From NCBI GenBank assembly GCA_046728115.1, contig JBKPDW010000074.1, positions 1 to 51,769 on the forward strand: a stretch of 51,769 bases of DNA. The letters run 5' to 3'. The notes under the pieces are model-generated. The model did no database searches, had not been told where the DNA came from, and saw only the letters and a program-made list of their open reading frames with translations. Positions 38,168 to 46,923 of the stretch are shown here, one piece after another. Position 1 is the first letter of the stretch. Every line of letters starts with the position of its first letter. The translations under genes and the position numbers were made by a program. This DNA is from CAVSWN01 sp046728115 (lineage in GTDB: Bacteria > Acidobacteriota > Vicinamibacteria > Vicinamibacterales > CAVVIG01).

Positions 38168-39202
38168 TTACTTCTTCTCTTCGTACTCGCCGCGCGGAAC
38201 GATCGCGAGGTACCGCAGCGGGTCGGTGCCGGTGCTGAAGTGCTGGTGCCAATGTGGACCGCCCGGCACACCACAGAGCGTCCCGGTGCCGTAGTCGGCC
38301 CGATGCGCGGTGCCGGCCTTCACCGCCGCCTCGTACTCCTTCAAGTCGCGCGCCTCGGACCAGATGTCGTAGCCCGCGCCCTTGAGGATGACGAACATCG
38401 GCTGGTTGCCGTGTTTGTGGGCATAGGCCTGCGGACCAGTGAGCTCGCTGATGTGGACGTTCGGGTGCGTGCGGTGGCCGACGGTTGACATCAGGTTGAA
38501 GAATGCCGTGCGATTGCCGCGCGCTTCTCGCATCGCGACCGGATGCTCGCGGAGATCGTCCACGTAGTGGCCCGGATACGTCGTCGTCGACAGCGTGCGC
38601 GCGCGCTCTTCGGGGTTCTCCGCCGGGTTCTGCCGGCCGCTACGCAGTTCGATCTCGACGAACGGGTACATATTGATGCCGTAGCCGGTCACCGCGAGCA
38701 GCCGCACCGGCTGAGCCGGGTCGAGATTCGTGTGCTGCATCTCGTGATCGACCGGGATCGCGAACAGCGAATTCTTCTTCCAGATGTACTTGTTCGACGG
38801 CAGCCCGCCCGTCATCCCGCGGTATTCGGTCTGCCCGCGGCCGCTCAGCACGTAGAACAGCGCCTCGCCTTCCCACCCGTAGCCGTGCCACACCGTTTTC
38901 TTGCCGGGCGGAATCTCGATGACCTGCGCGAGCTGGGCGGCACCGCCGACGCGAAGCACTTTCGCCTTGTCGCCGAGCTGCGGGCGGTCGGCAAGCGGCA
39001 GCGTGTTGAGATTCCAGCAGTAGCCTTCGAGCGTGTTCTGCTCGACGAAGGCGGGCCACCAGCCGGCGACGTCCGAGGACGATTGCTTCTCGATCGTCAG
39101 CGCGTAGTCCAACTTTCCGTCGAACGGGACGCGCCGCTGCGCGGTGACGGACATGGTCGCCACAACAGCAGCAAGCGAGGCAGCACCCAGAATGTGTTTC
39201 AT
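38168..39202 (-). CDS. Exported cupin-fold protein
   Basis: This protein of 344 residues has a signal peptide (ILGAASLAAVVATMSVTA) and two cupin-like halves. The first has PPGKKTVWHGYGWEGEALFYV, and the second has AHKHGNQPMFVI and later GGPHWHQHFS, which give the histidines for a metal site. The layout recalls gentisate dioxygenase-like bicupins, but export argues against an aromatic-ring dioxygenase of the usual cytoplasmic kind. It is divergent from the heavy-metal-binding-domain gene across a 46-bp intergene holding a FadR-type operator. Confidence 0.8.
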   Translation of the reverse strand: MKHILGAASLAAVVATMSVTAQRRVPFDGKLDYALTIEKQSSSDVAGWWPAFVEQNTLEGYCWNLNTLPLADRPQLGDKAKVLRVGGAAQLAQVIEIPPGKKTVWHGYGWEGEALFYVLSGRGQTEYRGMTGGLPSNKYIWKKNSLFAIPVDHEMQHTNLDPAQPVRLLAVTGYGINMYPFVEIELRSGRQNPAENPEERARTLSTTTYPGHYVDDLREHPVAMREARGNRTAFFNLMSTVGHRTHPNVHISELTGPQAYAHKHGNQPMFVILKGAGYDIWSEARDLKEYEAAVKAGTAHRADYGTGTLCGVPGGPHWHQHFSTGTDPLRYLAIVPRGEYEEKK

Positions 39203-39225
39203 CTCTGGTTTGACGCGCCCGCGGG

Positions 39226-39240
39226 AATGGTCTTACCTTT
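39226..39240. promoter_or_regulatory. FadR-type operator in the cupin / metal-binding intergene
   Basis: AATGGTCTTACCTTT matches the shared palindrome with one core mismatch. It lies 24 nt before the cupin ATG and 9 nt before the ATG of the metal-binding gene that precedes the FadR-family regulator gene, so the regulator may control its own operon through it. Confidence 0.6.
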
Positions 39241-39248
39241 GCACAGGC

Positions 39249-39977
39249 ATGTCAAGATCGCGGACGAAGCCGATCGGTGTCGATCGCCGGGAGTTCCTCG
39301 TGGCGATGGGCGCGCTCGCGGTCGTCCCGCCCAAGCCGCTGCCACCGCTGTCGTGGAGCTGCCCGATGCATCCCGAGGTCGTCGACGATCAGGGCGGCAA
39401 ATGTCCGATCTGCAGGATGGATCTGACGCCCGTTCGGCTCGAACTCGTGTGGAGCTGCCAGCTCCACCTGGACGCGATCACCGACAGGCAGGCGGGGCGC
39501 TGCCGAATCTGCGGCAGGCAGTTGGTCAAGATCATCAAGGCGCTGTCGTTCACGTGCCCCGTGCATGGCAAGGTCAATCAGGTCGATCCCGGCAAATGCC
39601 CCATCGACAAACGGACACTGACCGCGAAGTACTCGCTGCGGCCGCACGGCGACCACAATCCAAAGCATGGCGGGAACTTCATCATGGCGCCGAACAACTG
39701 GCACGTGGAGGCGACGCATCCGGCGCCTGCGCGGTTCCGCCTATACGTCTACGACGAGTACTCGCGGCCGTTCATTCCGAAGACGTTCACGAGCCGCATC
39801 GTTTCTGGCGACAGTTCCATTCCCTTCAGGCCCGCCGGTGGTGGAACGTATCTCGAGGCGAGCGTTCCGAGTGCAGCGCTGCCCGCGGTAATCGCGGTCA
39901 AGACGCGCTTCGAGGCCCAGCAGCCCGAGTACCACTTCGATTTCCAGTTTTACGACTATTCGAAAGAGCCGAAGTAA
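39249..39977 (+). CDS. Tat-exported protein with three heavy-metal-binding domains
   Basis: This protein of 242 residues has a twin-arginine signal (DRREFLVAMGALAVV) followed by three tandem heavy-metal-binding (CPMHPE-type) units. They are C38-P-M-H41 with C52-x-x-C55, C70-Q-L-H73 with C85-x-x-C88, and C103-P-V-H106 with C117 but an aspartate where the last cysteine should be. A beta-rich C-terminal domain follows. Such units occur in copper and cation efflux systems. It would bind Cu, Zn or a similar ion outside the cytoplasm. It lies 1 nt before the FadR-type regulator gene. Confidence 0.85.
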   Translation: MSRSRTKPIGVDRREFLVAMGALAVVPPKPLPPLSWSCPMHPEVVDDQGGKCPICRMDLTPVRLELVWSCQLHLDAITDRQAGRCRICGRQLVKIIKALSFTCPVHGKVNQVDPGKCPIDKRTLTAKYSLRPHGDHNPKHGGNFIMAPNNWHVEATHPAPARFRLYVYDEYSRPFIPKTFTSRIVSGDSSIPFRPAGGGTYLEASVPSAALPAVIAVKTRFEAQQPEYHFDFQFYDYSKEPK

Positions 39978-39978
39978 A

Positions 39979-40704
39979 ATGCCGAGCATGTTGGCGAGCG
40001 CGCGTGGACAGGGGCGGGTGTCGGAGACGATCGTCCGCCGCATCAAGGATCAGATTTCGAAGGGCCGGCTCGTGGCCGGCCACAAGCTGCCAGCCGAACG
40101 CGAGATGGCGCGCCAGTTCAAAACCAGCCGCGTGTCGGTGCGGGAAGCCTATCGGTCCCTTGAAGAGCTCGGGGTGTTACGCATCCGGCGCGGCGCCGAC
40201 GGCGGCGCGTTCATCATGCAAGTCGATCACGAGCCGGTGCTGCGATCGCTATCGCTCGTCCTCGGTCTCGGCAAGACGCCGCATCAGCAGCTGACCGAAG
40301 CGCGCATGCTGATCGAGCCGCCCATTGCGAAGCTCGCAGCGATCCGCGCGCGCAAGGAAGACGTCGCGCAGCTCGAGCGCGTGCTCCGGCAGGAGGAAGA
40401 GGAAGCGGCGCGTAACAGCGGACCGTTCCGGCCGACGGATTCGCGGTTCCATCGAACCGTGGCAGATTGCACGAGGAACCTGCCGTTGATCGTCCTGATG
40501 AACGCCATCGCCGACCTGACGGCCGAGGTTGCCTCGGTCCTCGACGCCTCGACGCGCGCGCGCCACCGGCTGACGAACTGCCAGTTCCACCGCCAGATCT
40601 TCGAGGCGATCCGCGCACACGACGGCGACGCGGCCTACGCAACCATGGCTCGCCACGTGGGCGACATCCAGCGGCGCGTCCGGCGTAGCCTGCCCAAGGG
40701 CTAG
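39979..40704 (+). CDS. FadR-family (GntR/FCD) transcriptional regulator
   Basis: This protein of 241 residues has an N-terminal winged helix (about 15-80, LPAEREMARQFKTSRVSVREA) and a C-terminal FCD ligand domain with the metal-binding set Asp154, His158, His204 and His226. FCD regulators usually sense organic acids and bind palindromes of the form TGGT-N3-ACCA. Seven such sites occur between genes of this window, including one 9 nt before its own operon, so it is the natural candidate for the regulator. Its 3' end overlaps the convergent aldolase gene by 4 nt. Confidence 0.93.
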   Translation: MPSMLASARGQGRVSETIVRRIKDQISKGRLVAGHKLPAEREMARQFKTSRVSVREAYRSLEELGVLRIRRGADGGAFIMQVDHEPVLRSLSLVLGLGKTPHQQLTEARMLIEPPIAKLAAIRARKEDVAQLERVLRQEEEEAARNSGPFRPTDSRFHRTVADCTRNLPLIVLMNAIADLTAEVASVLDASTRARHRLTNCQFHRQIFEAIRAHDGDAAYATMARHVGDIQRRVRRSLPKG

Positions 40705-41360
40705 AGTTTTGCGTAGTAGTGATCCCAGGTTTTCTGCAGGAGAGCCGGCGTCCTGAGCCGCTCTCGACAGATTCGCTGCTCTTCGGCGCTGAACACGTAG
40801 GGCGCGCCGATCTGCAGCGCCATGTACTGCCGCTGCGCGTTTTCCTCGAGATACGCGGCCAGCGCGAAACATTCGATCACGCTGGCCCCGACAATCACCG
40901 CCCCGTGCGATTTGAGCAACGCGGCTGAGCCCTCACCAAGCGTCGCCGCCACTGTCTGCCCCATGGCCGGCGTGTTGATCGACAGCGGCGTGTCGAGCAC
41001 GGGCACATCGCCCAGCAGCGCCCCCTGGGCGAACACCGGCCGATACGGCGTCCCGACCATCGTGAGCAACGTCGACCATCGCGGGTGCGTATGCAGAATC
41101 GCCTGCACCTCGGCTCGCGCCCGGTAGATTTCCGAATGCAGATGGAACTCGAGCGGCGGCTTCGCCGTACCCTCGACCAGCGCGCCGTCGAGATCGATGG
41201 CGACGATGTCCTCGACAGTCAGCGTGGCGCGAACCGAGGCGCCTGAATTGATGTAAAAGGTCCCACGGTCGCGACGCGCGCTGCCGTGCCCGCTGTGGTC
41301 GACGATCTCCGCCCGGGCCAGCATCCGAATCGCGTCGACCAGTTGCTGCTTTATTTCCAC
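40701..41360 (-). CDS. Class II aldolase/adducin-family protein 1
   Basis: This protein of 219 residues has the zinc-site motif HTHPRWS and a later histidine in LLKSHGAVI, as in fuculose-aldolase-type enzymes. In phthalate pathways, members of this family act as dihydroxyphthalate decarboxylases, so that role is possible here. The GTG start overlaps the end of the dehydrogenase gene by 10 nt; no ATG fits the family N-terminus. Confidence 0.88.
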   Translation of the reverse strand: MEIKQQLVDAIRMLARAEIVDHSGHGSARRDRGTFYINSGASVRATLTVEDIVAIDLDGALVEGTAKPPLEFHLHSEIYRARAEVQAILHTHPRWSTLLTMVGTPYRPVFAQGALLGDVPVLDTPLSINTPAMGQTVAATLGEGSAALLKSHGAVIVGASVIECFALAAYLEENAQRQYMALQIGAPYVFSAEEQRICRERLRTPALLQKTWDHYYAKL

Positions 41361-42463
41361 GGCAGAACCGAGACGTGGATCGCACCGGGCGCGCCTTCGC
41401 CGCCGACGGATTTGATCGCGTAGTCGACCTGCGCCAGTCCGAACGTGTGCGTCATCATCAAGTCGAGCGGAAAGCGGTGCGACGCGAGCTGGTGCAGCGC
41501 CATCTCCACCGCGCGGTAGGAATGGCCGCGTGCGCTCTTCAGCGTGATGGCTTTCCGCGTCAACCGGCCGATCGGGAACGACGGGAATTCCTGATTGCCC
41601 TCGCCCTGCACGACCATCGTCCCCGCTCGGCGCTTCAGCGCCTCGATGCCGAGCAGGATCGGCGCCGTGCCGGCGCCAACCGTGCAGTCGATCACGACAT
41701 CGACGCCGCGGCCGCCCGTGGTCTCCATGATGCGTTCGAGCGCGTCTTCCGTCTGCACGTCGACGACGGCATCCGCGCCGAACGTGCGCGCGACCTCGAG
41801 CCGCCGTGCGTCCTTGGACGTGCCAGTGACGATCACGCGATCGGCGCCGGCGTGCTTGGCCGCCATCAAGCAGCAGAGTCCCTGCTGGCCCGGGCCCTGG
41901 ATCAGCACCGTCGATCCGTAACCGATGCCGCCGTCGAACAGCGCCCACTGAATCCCGTTCGACATCGGCGTCGCGACGCCGGCTTCTTCCGGCGTCAGCC
42001 CCTTCGGCACTTGGTGCAGGACGGCGTTGAGCGGCAGGTACAGATAGTGGCTGAACCCGCCCCACAGGCCCGGCGCGATGGCGATCGACGTATAGCCGTA
42101 TCGGATCGCTTGCGGATCGTAGAACCACTCGGTCGCTGCGCAGTGACGGTATTCGCCGATGTGGTCCCACTCGCAATGGCCGCACGGCAGATAGTGCTCG
42201 AGGAAGACCAGATCGCCTTCGTTCATGCCTTTGTGGGCCGCGAAAGTCTTCCCCACGCGGGCGAGGTACCCGACGTTTTCGTGCCCCATCACGAGCGGGC
42301 CGTTGCGCAGCGGCAGACGGTACTGCGTCACGTCGGTTCCGCAGACGCCCGCGACTTCCACTTTCATCAGCGCCGCATCGTCGGGAACCGGCGGCAGGTC
42401 GAGCTCGCGCAGCTCCGTCGTCGACGGGCCGACCTTCACCGCCGCCAGAACCTTTTCAGGCAA
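41351..42463 (-). CDS. Zinc-dependent medium-chain alcohol dehydrogenase
   Basis: This protein of 370 residues has the catalytic zinc region (VCGTDVTQ, then GHENVG), structural-zinc cysteines (LPCGHCEWDHIGEYRHC) and the cofactor motif GPGQQG. It would oxidise a diol or hydroxyacid intermediate. The start is TTG at 42463 with GGGGAGG 7 nt upstream; the long upstream open frame is not protein-like. It is followed by, and coupled with, the class II aldolase gene. Confidence 0.9.
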   Translation of the reverse strand: MPEKVLAAVKVGPSTTELRELDLPPVPDDAALMKVEVAGVCGTDVTQYRLPLRNGPLVMGHENVGYLARVGKTFAAHKGMNEGDLVFLEHYLPCGHCEWDHIGEYRHCAATEWFYDPQAIRYGYTSIAIAPGLWGGFSHYLYLPLNAVLHQVPKGLTPEEAGVATPMSNGIQWALFDGGIGYGSTVLIQGPGQQGLCCLMAAKHAGADRVIVTGTSKDARRLEVARTFGADAVVDVQTEDALERIMETTGGRGVDVVIDCTVGAGTAPILLGIEALKRRAGTMVVQGEGNQEFPSFPIGRLTRKAITLKSARGHSYRAVEMALHQLASHRFPLDLMMTHTFGLAQVDYAIKSVGGEGAPGAIHVSVLPWK

Positions 42464-42563
42464 TCCGATACCTCCCCAAAGCGAACACGGACTGTAAGTC
42501 GCGCCGCCGCGCCGAGTCAACGCGAGGCTGCGGCGGAATCGTCTACTATCACTGGCGACCGCA

Positions 42564-43556
42564 ATGTCCAGGCTCCGGTTGTCGCTCGCGTGCTCGAACT
42601 CGGATCGCACCGCGGCGCTGTTCGACGAGCGCGTCCGGGCCGACGGCATCGATCTGACGTGCCTGCATCTTCCGGTCGAGGAGACCTTCTTCCGTATGCT
42701 GCGCCATCGTGAATTCGATGTTGCAGAAATGTCTCTCTCCTCGTACGTCCTGTCGCTGTTCCAGTCGCATCCGCCGTTCATCGCAATTCCGGTGTTTCCG
42801 TCGCGGATGTTCCGGCACTCGTGCATCTACGTGCATCGCGACCGCGGCATTCGGACGCCGCGCGATCTGATCGGCAAACGCGTAGGCGTGCCGGAGTATC
42901 AATTGACGGCGTGCGTCTGGATCCGCGGCATTCTCGCCGACGAGCACGATGTTCCGATCGACAGCGTCGTCTACGCGACCGGTGGCCTGGAAGACCCCGG
43001 TCGGCCGGAAAAACTGGCGCTCGATCTGCCGCCGGCGATTCGCGTCGAGCCCATCGCAGCCGGCCAGACGCTCGCCGCGATGCTCGGCCGAGGCGACATC
43101 GACGCGCTGTACACGCCGCGGGTGCCGTCCACATTCAACGGCGGCCGGAGTACGGTGACGCGGCTGTTCGAGGAGTTCGCGACGGTCGAGCGCGATTACT
43201 TTCGTCGCCGCGGCGTGTTCCCGATCATGCATACCGTCGTCATCAAGCGCAGTGTGTACGACCGCGATCCGTGGGTCGCGCAGTCGCTGTACAAGGCGTT
43301 CGGCGCTGCGCAGCAATTGGCCTACGCGGCCCTCGCCGAAACGGCCGCGTTGACGACGATGCTGCCGTGGCTGCCTGCGCACGTCGACGAGGCTCGCCGC
43401 GAGATGGGCGACGACTTCTGGCCGTACGGAATCGCGCGCAACCATCGCGCGCTCGCGACGTTCCTGCGTTATTCGCACGAACAGGGCCTTGCGAAAAAGC
43501 GGTTGGAGCCGGAGCAGTTGTTCGCGCCCGAATCACTCGAATCGTTCAAAATCTGA
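42564..43556 (+). CDS. Pht5-like 4,5-dihydroxyphthalate decarboxylase family protein 1
   Basis: This protein of 330 residues has the periplasmic-binding-protein-like fold typical of Pht5 (FDVAEMSLSSYVLSLF, IAIPVFPSRMFRHSCIYV, GKRVGVPEYQLTACVWIRG). In phthalate degradation this family decarboxylates 4,5-dihydroxyphthalate to protocatechuate. It has no signal peptide, so it is an enzyme and not an ABC-binding protein. It is divergent from the dehydrogenase gene. Its last 24 nt overlap the convergent Rieske ferredoxin gene. Confidence 0.85.
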   Translation: MSRLRLSLACSNSDRTAALFDERVRADGIDLTCLHLPVEETFFRMLRHREFDVAEMSLSSYVLSLFQSHPPFIAIPVFPSRMFRHSCIYVHRDRGIRTPRDLIGKRVGVPEYQLTACVWIRGILADEHDVPIDSVVYATGGLEDPGRPEKLALDLPPAIRVEPIAAGQTLAAMLGRGDIDALYTPRVPSTFNGGRSTVTRLFEEFATVERDYFRRRGVFPIMHTVVIKRSVYDRDPWVAQSLYKAFGAAQQLAYAALAETAALTTMLPWLPAHVDEARREMGDDFWPYGIARNHRALATFLRYSHEQGLAKKRLEPEQLFAPESLESFKI

Positions 43557-43865
43557 CCCGACTTCAACAAAAACACGGCCCTCTTCCACGATCATCTTGT
43601 ACGTTTTCACCGGCACCATGCACGGCGGCCCGACGCATTCGCCGGTTCTGATGCTGAACCGGCCCTGATGGAAATTGCATTCGATGACATCGCCGTCCAC
43701 GAATCCTTCCGACAGCTGGCCGGGTCCGTGCGTGCACGCGTCGTCGGTTGCGTAGAATTCGCCCTCGACGTTGTACACCGCAAGCGCGCGACCGGCGGCT
43801 TCGATGCGCCGCACTTCGCCGACGCCGATGTCTTCAATCTTGCAGAGTTCCACCCGGAACGGCAT
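43533..43865 (-). CDS. Rieske-type 2Fe-2S ferredoxin
   Basis: This protein of 110 residues binds a Rieske cluster through C44-T-H46 and C63-x-x-H66 (ACTHGP and CNFHQG). It is a small soluble electron carrier for a ring-hydroxylating dioxygenase, and the oxygenase gene is divergent from it across 60 bp. The ATG at 43865 gives the normal family length. Confidence 0.95.
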   Translation of the reverse strand: MPFRVELCKIEDIGVGEVRRIEAAGRALAVYNVEGEFYATDDACTHGPGQLSEGFVDGDVIECNFHQGRFSIRTGECVGPPCMVPVKTYKMIVEEGRVFVEVGSDFERFE

Positions 43866-43891
43866 AATCCGCTTCAGTATAGAGGACGGAT

Positions 43892-43906
43892 AAAGGTCAG
43901 ACCATT
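43892..43906. promoter_or_regulatory. FadR-type operator in the ferredoxin / oxygenase intergene
   Basis: AAAGGTCAGACCATT carries a perfect GGTC-A-GACC core and lies between the divergent Rieske ferredoxin and oxygenase genes, 19 nt before the oxygenase ATG. Confidence 0.65.
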
Positions 43907-43925
43907 CCTCGCGGGGGCGCGGGAG

Positions 43926-45212
43926 ATGCTCAGGAAAGAACACACCGATCTGCTGACGCAAACGGGCCCGGACACGCCAATGGGTCGGATGTTCCGCAGC
44001 TACTGGATCCCGGCGCTGTTGGCAGAGGAGCTGCCCGAGAACGACTGCCCGCCGGTCCGCGTCAAGCTACTCTCGGAGCGGCTGATCGCGATCCGCGATT
44101 CGAAAGGCCGGTGCGGGCTGATGGACGAATTCTGCGCGCACCGCGGCGTCTCGCTCTGGTTCGGCCGCAACGAGGACTGCGGACTGCGGTGCTCGTACCA
44201 CGGGTGGAAGTACGACTACACGGGACAGTGCATCGAGGTGCCGTCGGAGCCGGACGAGTCGGGATACTCGCGGAAGATCAAGCTGCGCTCGTATCCGCTC
44301 GTGGAGCGCGGCGGCGTGCTGTGGACCTACATGGGACCCCGAGAGACCGAGCCGCCACTCCCCGAGTGGGAGTTCATCACCGTTCCGCCCGCGCAGACCT
44401 TCACGAGCAAGCGGCTGCAGGAAACCAACTGGCTGCAGGCGCTGGAGGGCGGCATCGATTCGAGCCACGTGTCCTGGCTGCACCGCGGCGATCTCAACTC
44501 GGACCCGCTGTTCAAGGGCGCCAAAGGCAACCAGTACAACCTGAACGACGCACGGCCGGTGTTCGAGGTGGTCGAAAGCACCGGCGGCCTCTACATCGGT
44601 GCACGCCGCAACGCAGAGAACGGCCACTACTACTGGCGAATCACGCAGTGGGTGATGCCGTCGTTCACGATGATCGCGCCGCGCGGCAACCATGCGGTCC
44701 ACGGCCATTTCTGGATTCCGATCGACGACGAGAACTGCTGGACGTGGAGCTTCGACTACCATCCGATCCGCGAGCTGACCCAGACCGAGCTCGCGGCGAT
44801 GCGCGACGGCAAGGGCATCCACGTGAAGTACATCCCCGGCACGTACCGACCGCTCGCCAACAAGGACAACGACTATCTGATCGATCGCGGCGCCCAGAAA
44901 GCAGGACGGTCGTTCAGCGGCGTCGAAGGCATCGCGATGCAGGACGCGTCGCTCCAGGAGAGCATGGGGCCGATTGTCGATCGCACCAAGGAGAACCTGG
45001 TGTCGACCGACAACGGCATCATCATGGCGCGGCATCGCCTCCTGCGCGCGGTGAAGGGGCTGGTCGACAAGGGGATCGTGCCGCCCGGCGTCGATCCGGC
45101 ACACCAGAGAGTGCGATCGGCCGCGATCGTGCTGCCGCCGGACGTGCCCTTTACCGAAGGCGCCCGAGAGGCGTTGATCGCGCGTCCCGCCGTCGCCCCT
45201 GCGTCGGTCTGA
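43926..45212 (+). CDS. Rieske aromatic-ring oxygenase, phthalate 4,5-dioxygenase-like
   Basis: This is an oxygenase component of 428 residues. The Rieske cluster ligands are C70-x-H72 and C89-x-x-H92 (FCAHRG, CSYHGW), and the mononuclear iron site has His181 and His186 in GGIDSSHVSWLH. Overall the layout is that of the phthalate dioxygenase/vanillate demethylase group (alpha subunit only). With the neighbouring ferredoxin and ferredoxin reductase it makes a three-component system for hydroxylating an aromatic acid. Confidence 0.93.
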   Translation: MLRKEHTDLLTQTGPDTPMGRMFRSYWIPALLAEELPENDCPPVRVKLLSERLIAIRDSKGRCGLMDEFCAHRGVSLWFGRNEDCGLRCSYHGWKYDYTGQCIEVPSEPDESGYSRKIKLRSYPLVERGGVLWTYMGPRETEPPLPEWEFITVPPAQTFTSKRLQETNWLQALEGGIDSSHVSWLHRGDLNSDPLFKGAKGNQYNLNDARPVFEVVESTGGLYIGARRNAENGHYYWRITQWVMPSFTMIAPRGNHAVHGHFWIPIDDENCWTWSFDYHPIRELTQTELAAMRDGKGIHVKYIPGTYRPLANKDNDYLIDRGAQKAGRSFSGVEGIAMQDASLQESMGPIVDRTKENLVSTDNGIIMARHRLLRAVKGLVDKGIVPPGVDPAHQRVRSAAIVLPPDVPFTEGAREALIARPAVAPASV

Positions 45213-45223
45213 CACGCACGGTG

Positions 45224-45703
45224 ATGTTGAGCGAATCCGCGCGCATGACCTCGGCAGCCGAGGCGCGCTTCCGCGTGCAGACGCCGAACTCGCTGCCGCG
45301 GGCGATCAAAGTGATTGCGCTCGACCGCGACGGCGAAGCCGTGGTTCGCAGGCTCGTCGAAGCCGGCTGGAAACACGCCGCGTTTCTTCTTGCCGGCGAC
45401 TCGCGCGATGCGGCGTTGCGCGACCTTTCGGGTAGCACGCGGGCTCTGGCCGCCGAAGTTGCCACGGCCGATCTCGTCGTGCTCGTCGCGGGCCCCGGCG
45501 GCCGGGCACACACCGCGTCTACCATCGGCGAAGCCTGCAGCCGCCGGCGCGTGATGACTACGGGGTTCATCGTCGGCGCCTCCTCGGCGTCCGAACGCGA
45601 TCTCTCCAGCACGCTCGCCCAGCTCCGTCCGTGGTCGCTGATGTTGGTGGTCGCAAGCAGCGACGACTACATCGACGACATGCTCACCGCGCTCCGCGCC
45701 TAG
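45224..45703 (+). CDS. Small protein of unknown function in the oxygenase operon
   Basis: This protein of 159 residues lies between the oxygenase and reductase genes (gaps of 11 and 2 nt). The core VVLVAGPGGRAHTASTIGEA followed by VMTTGFIV has a faint likeness to the GGGTGTG-to-beta-strand part of FtsZ/tubulin-type folds. It is far too short for FtsZ and lacks clear GTPase motifs. No signal peptide or cofactor motif is seen. Its place in the operon suggests a role in oxygenase assembly or turnover, but this is a guess. Confidence 0.65.
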   Translation: MLSESARMTSAAEARFRVQTPNSLPRAIKVIALDRDGEAVVRRLVEAGWKHAAFLLAGDSRDAALRDLSGSTRALAAEVATADLVVLVAGPGGRAHTASTIGEACSRRRVMTTGFIVGASSASERDLSSTLAQLRPWSLMLVVASSDDYIDDMLTALRA

Positions 45704-45705
45704 CG

Positions 45706-46920
45706 ATGAGGCGCGCCATCGTTGTCATTGGAGGAGGGCCAGCGGGTACGTACGCCGCGATTGCGGCGAAGAAACAGGACCCGTCGGCAACGGTCACGCT
45801 GCTCACGCTCGAGCACTGCGAACCCTATGAAAAGCCGCCGCTTTCCAAGGCGGTCCTCCTCGGAACCGCGTCGGTCGGCGACGCGTTGATTGCGGGGCCT
45901 GCGGGTGTCGCTGCGCAGGGTGTCGTTCTGCAGACGCGCGCGCATTGCACGGCCATCGATCGCGAGAGCCGCGCTGTCGAAGTCGCCGATGGCCGGCGCC
46001 TTCCTTACGACGCGCTCGTCATCGCGACCGGTTCGACGGCGCGCGAAATCACGCTGCTTCGGCACGGAACGAGCGGCGTGCACTACCTGCGCACCGAAGG
46101 TGAGGCCCGCGCGCTGCAGTCCGAATTGCGGTCCGGCCGTCATCTCCTCGTCGTCGGCGGCGGCTTGATCGGTCTGGAAGTCGCTGCGGCGGCCGCTACA
46201 CTGGGAGTAAAGGTCACTGTGCTCGAGGTCGCGCCGCGCATTCTTGCGCGCGTCTGCGACGAGCGGACGGGAGCCTCGGTGCACGCCGCACATGCAAGTC
46301 ACGGCGTCGACATTCGAGTGTCGACGACCCTGGAATCTGCGATGCCGCAGCCCGATGGCCGTGTTGCAGTCGTCACGAACGCCGGCGCGCGAGTCGTCGC
46401 CGATCTCGTGGTCGTGGGCACCGGGTCGAAGCCCGACACTGCGCTGGCCGCCGCCGCGGGCCTTGCGACCGACAATGGGATCGTCGTGGACGCGCGGTGC
46501 CATACTTCCGACGCCGCGATATTCGCCGCAGGCGATGCCGTTTGTTTTCCCGGACCGGAAGGACACGTGCGGCTGGAAAACTGGCGTCACGCGCTGGATC
46601 AGGGAACCGTTGCCGGCCGCAACGCCGCAGGCGGCAACGAAACATACGATGTCGTCCCGTCGTTCTGGTCTGAACAGTACGGCCTGTACATCCAGGGTGT
46701 CGGCTGGCAGGTGACGGGACGTACCCCGGTTCATCGACCCATCGGCGCCGGGAACGTGCTGGTCTTCGACGTCTGCGACGGACGGCTTGTCTCCGCGATG
46801 GGCATCAACGCGCAGCGCGAGCTCGCCGCGGCGCGGCGGCTGATCGAGCGCCGCATTCCGGTCGTTGTCGCCGCGCTGGCGGATCCGGCGCAGCCGCTCG
46901 CCCGGATGTTGAAGCGCTAG
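45706..46920 (+). CDS. FAD/NAD-dependent ferredoxin reductase
   Basis: This protein of 404 residues has two dinucleotide-binding motifs: VIGGGPAG (FAD, from residue 7) and VVGGGLIG (NAD), plus the late FAD motif TSDAAIFAAGDAV. It is the reductase component expected to pass electrons from NADH to the Rieske ferredoxin at 43533-43865 and on to the oxygenase. It is in one operon with the oxygenase and ends 3 nt before the convergent aldolase gene. Confidence 0.92.
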   Translation: MRRAIVVIGGGPAGTYAAIAAKKQDPSATVTLLTLEHCEPYEKPPLSKAVLLGTASVGDALIAGPAGVAAQGVVLQTRAHCTAIDRESRAVEVADGRRLPYDALVIATGSTAREITLLRHGTSGVHYLRTEGEARALQSELRSGRHLLVVGGGLIGLEVAAAAATLGVKVTVLEVAPRILARVCDERTGASVHAAHASHGVDIRVSTTLESAMPQPDGRVAVVTNAGARVVADLVVVGTGSKPDTALAAAAGLATDNGIVVDARCHTSDAAIFAAGDAVCFPGPEGHVRLENWRHALDQGTVAGRNAAGGNETYDVVPSFWSEQYGLYIQGVGWQVTGRTPVHRPIGAGNVLVFDVCDGRLVSAMGINAQRELAAARRLIERRIPVVVAALADPAQPLARMLKR

Positions 46921-46923
46921 ATT

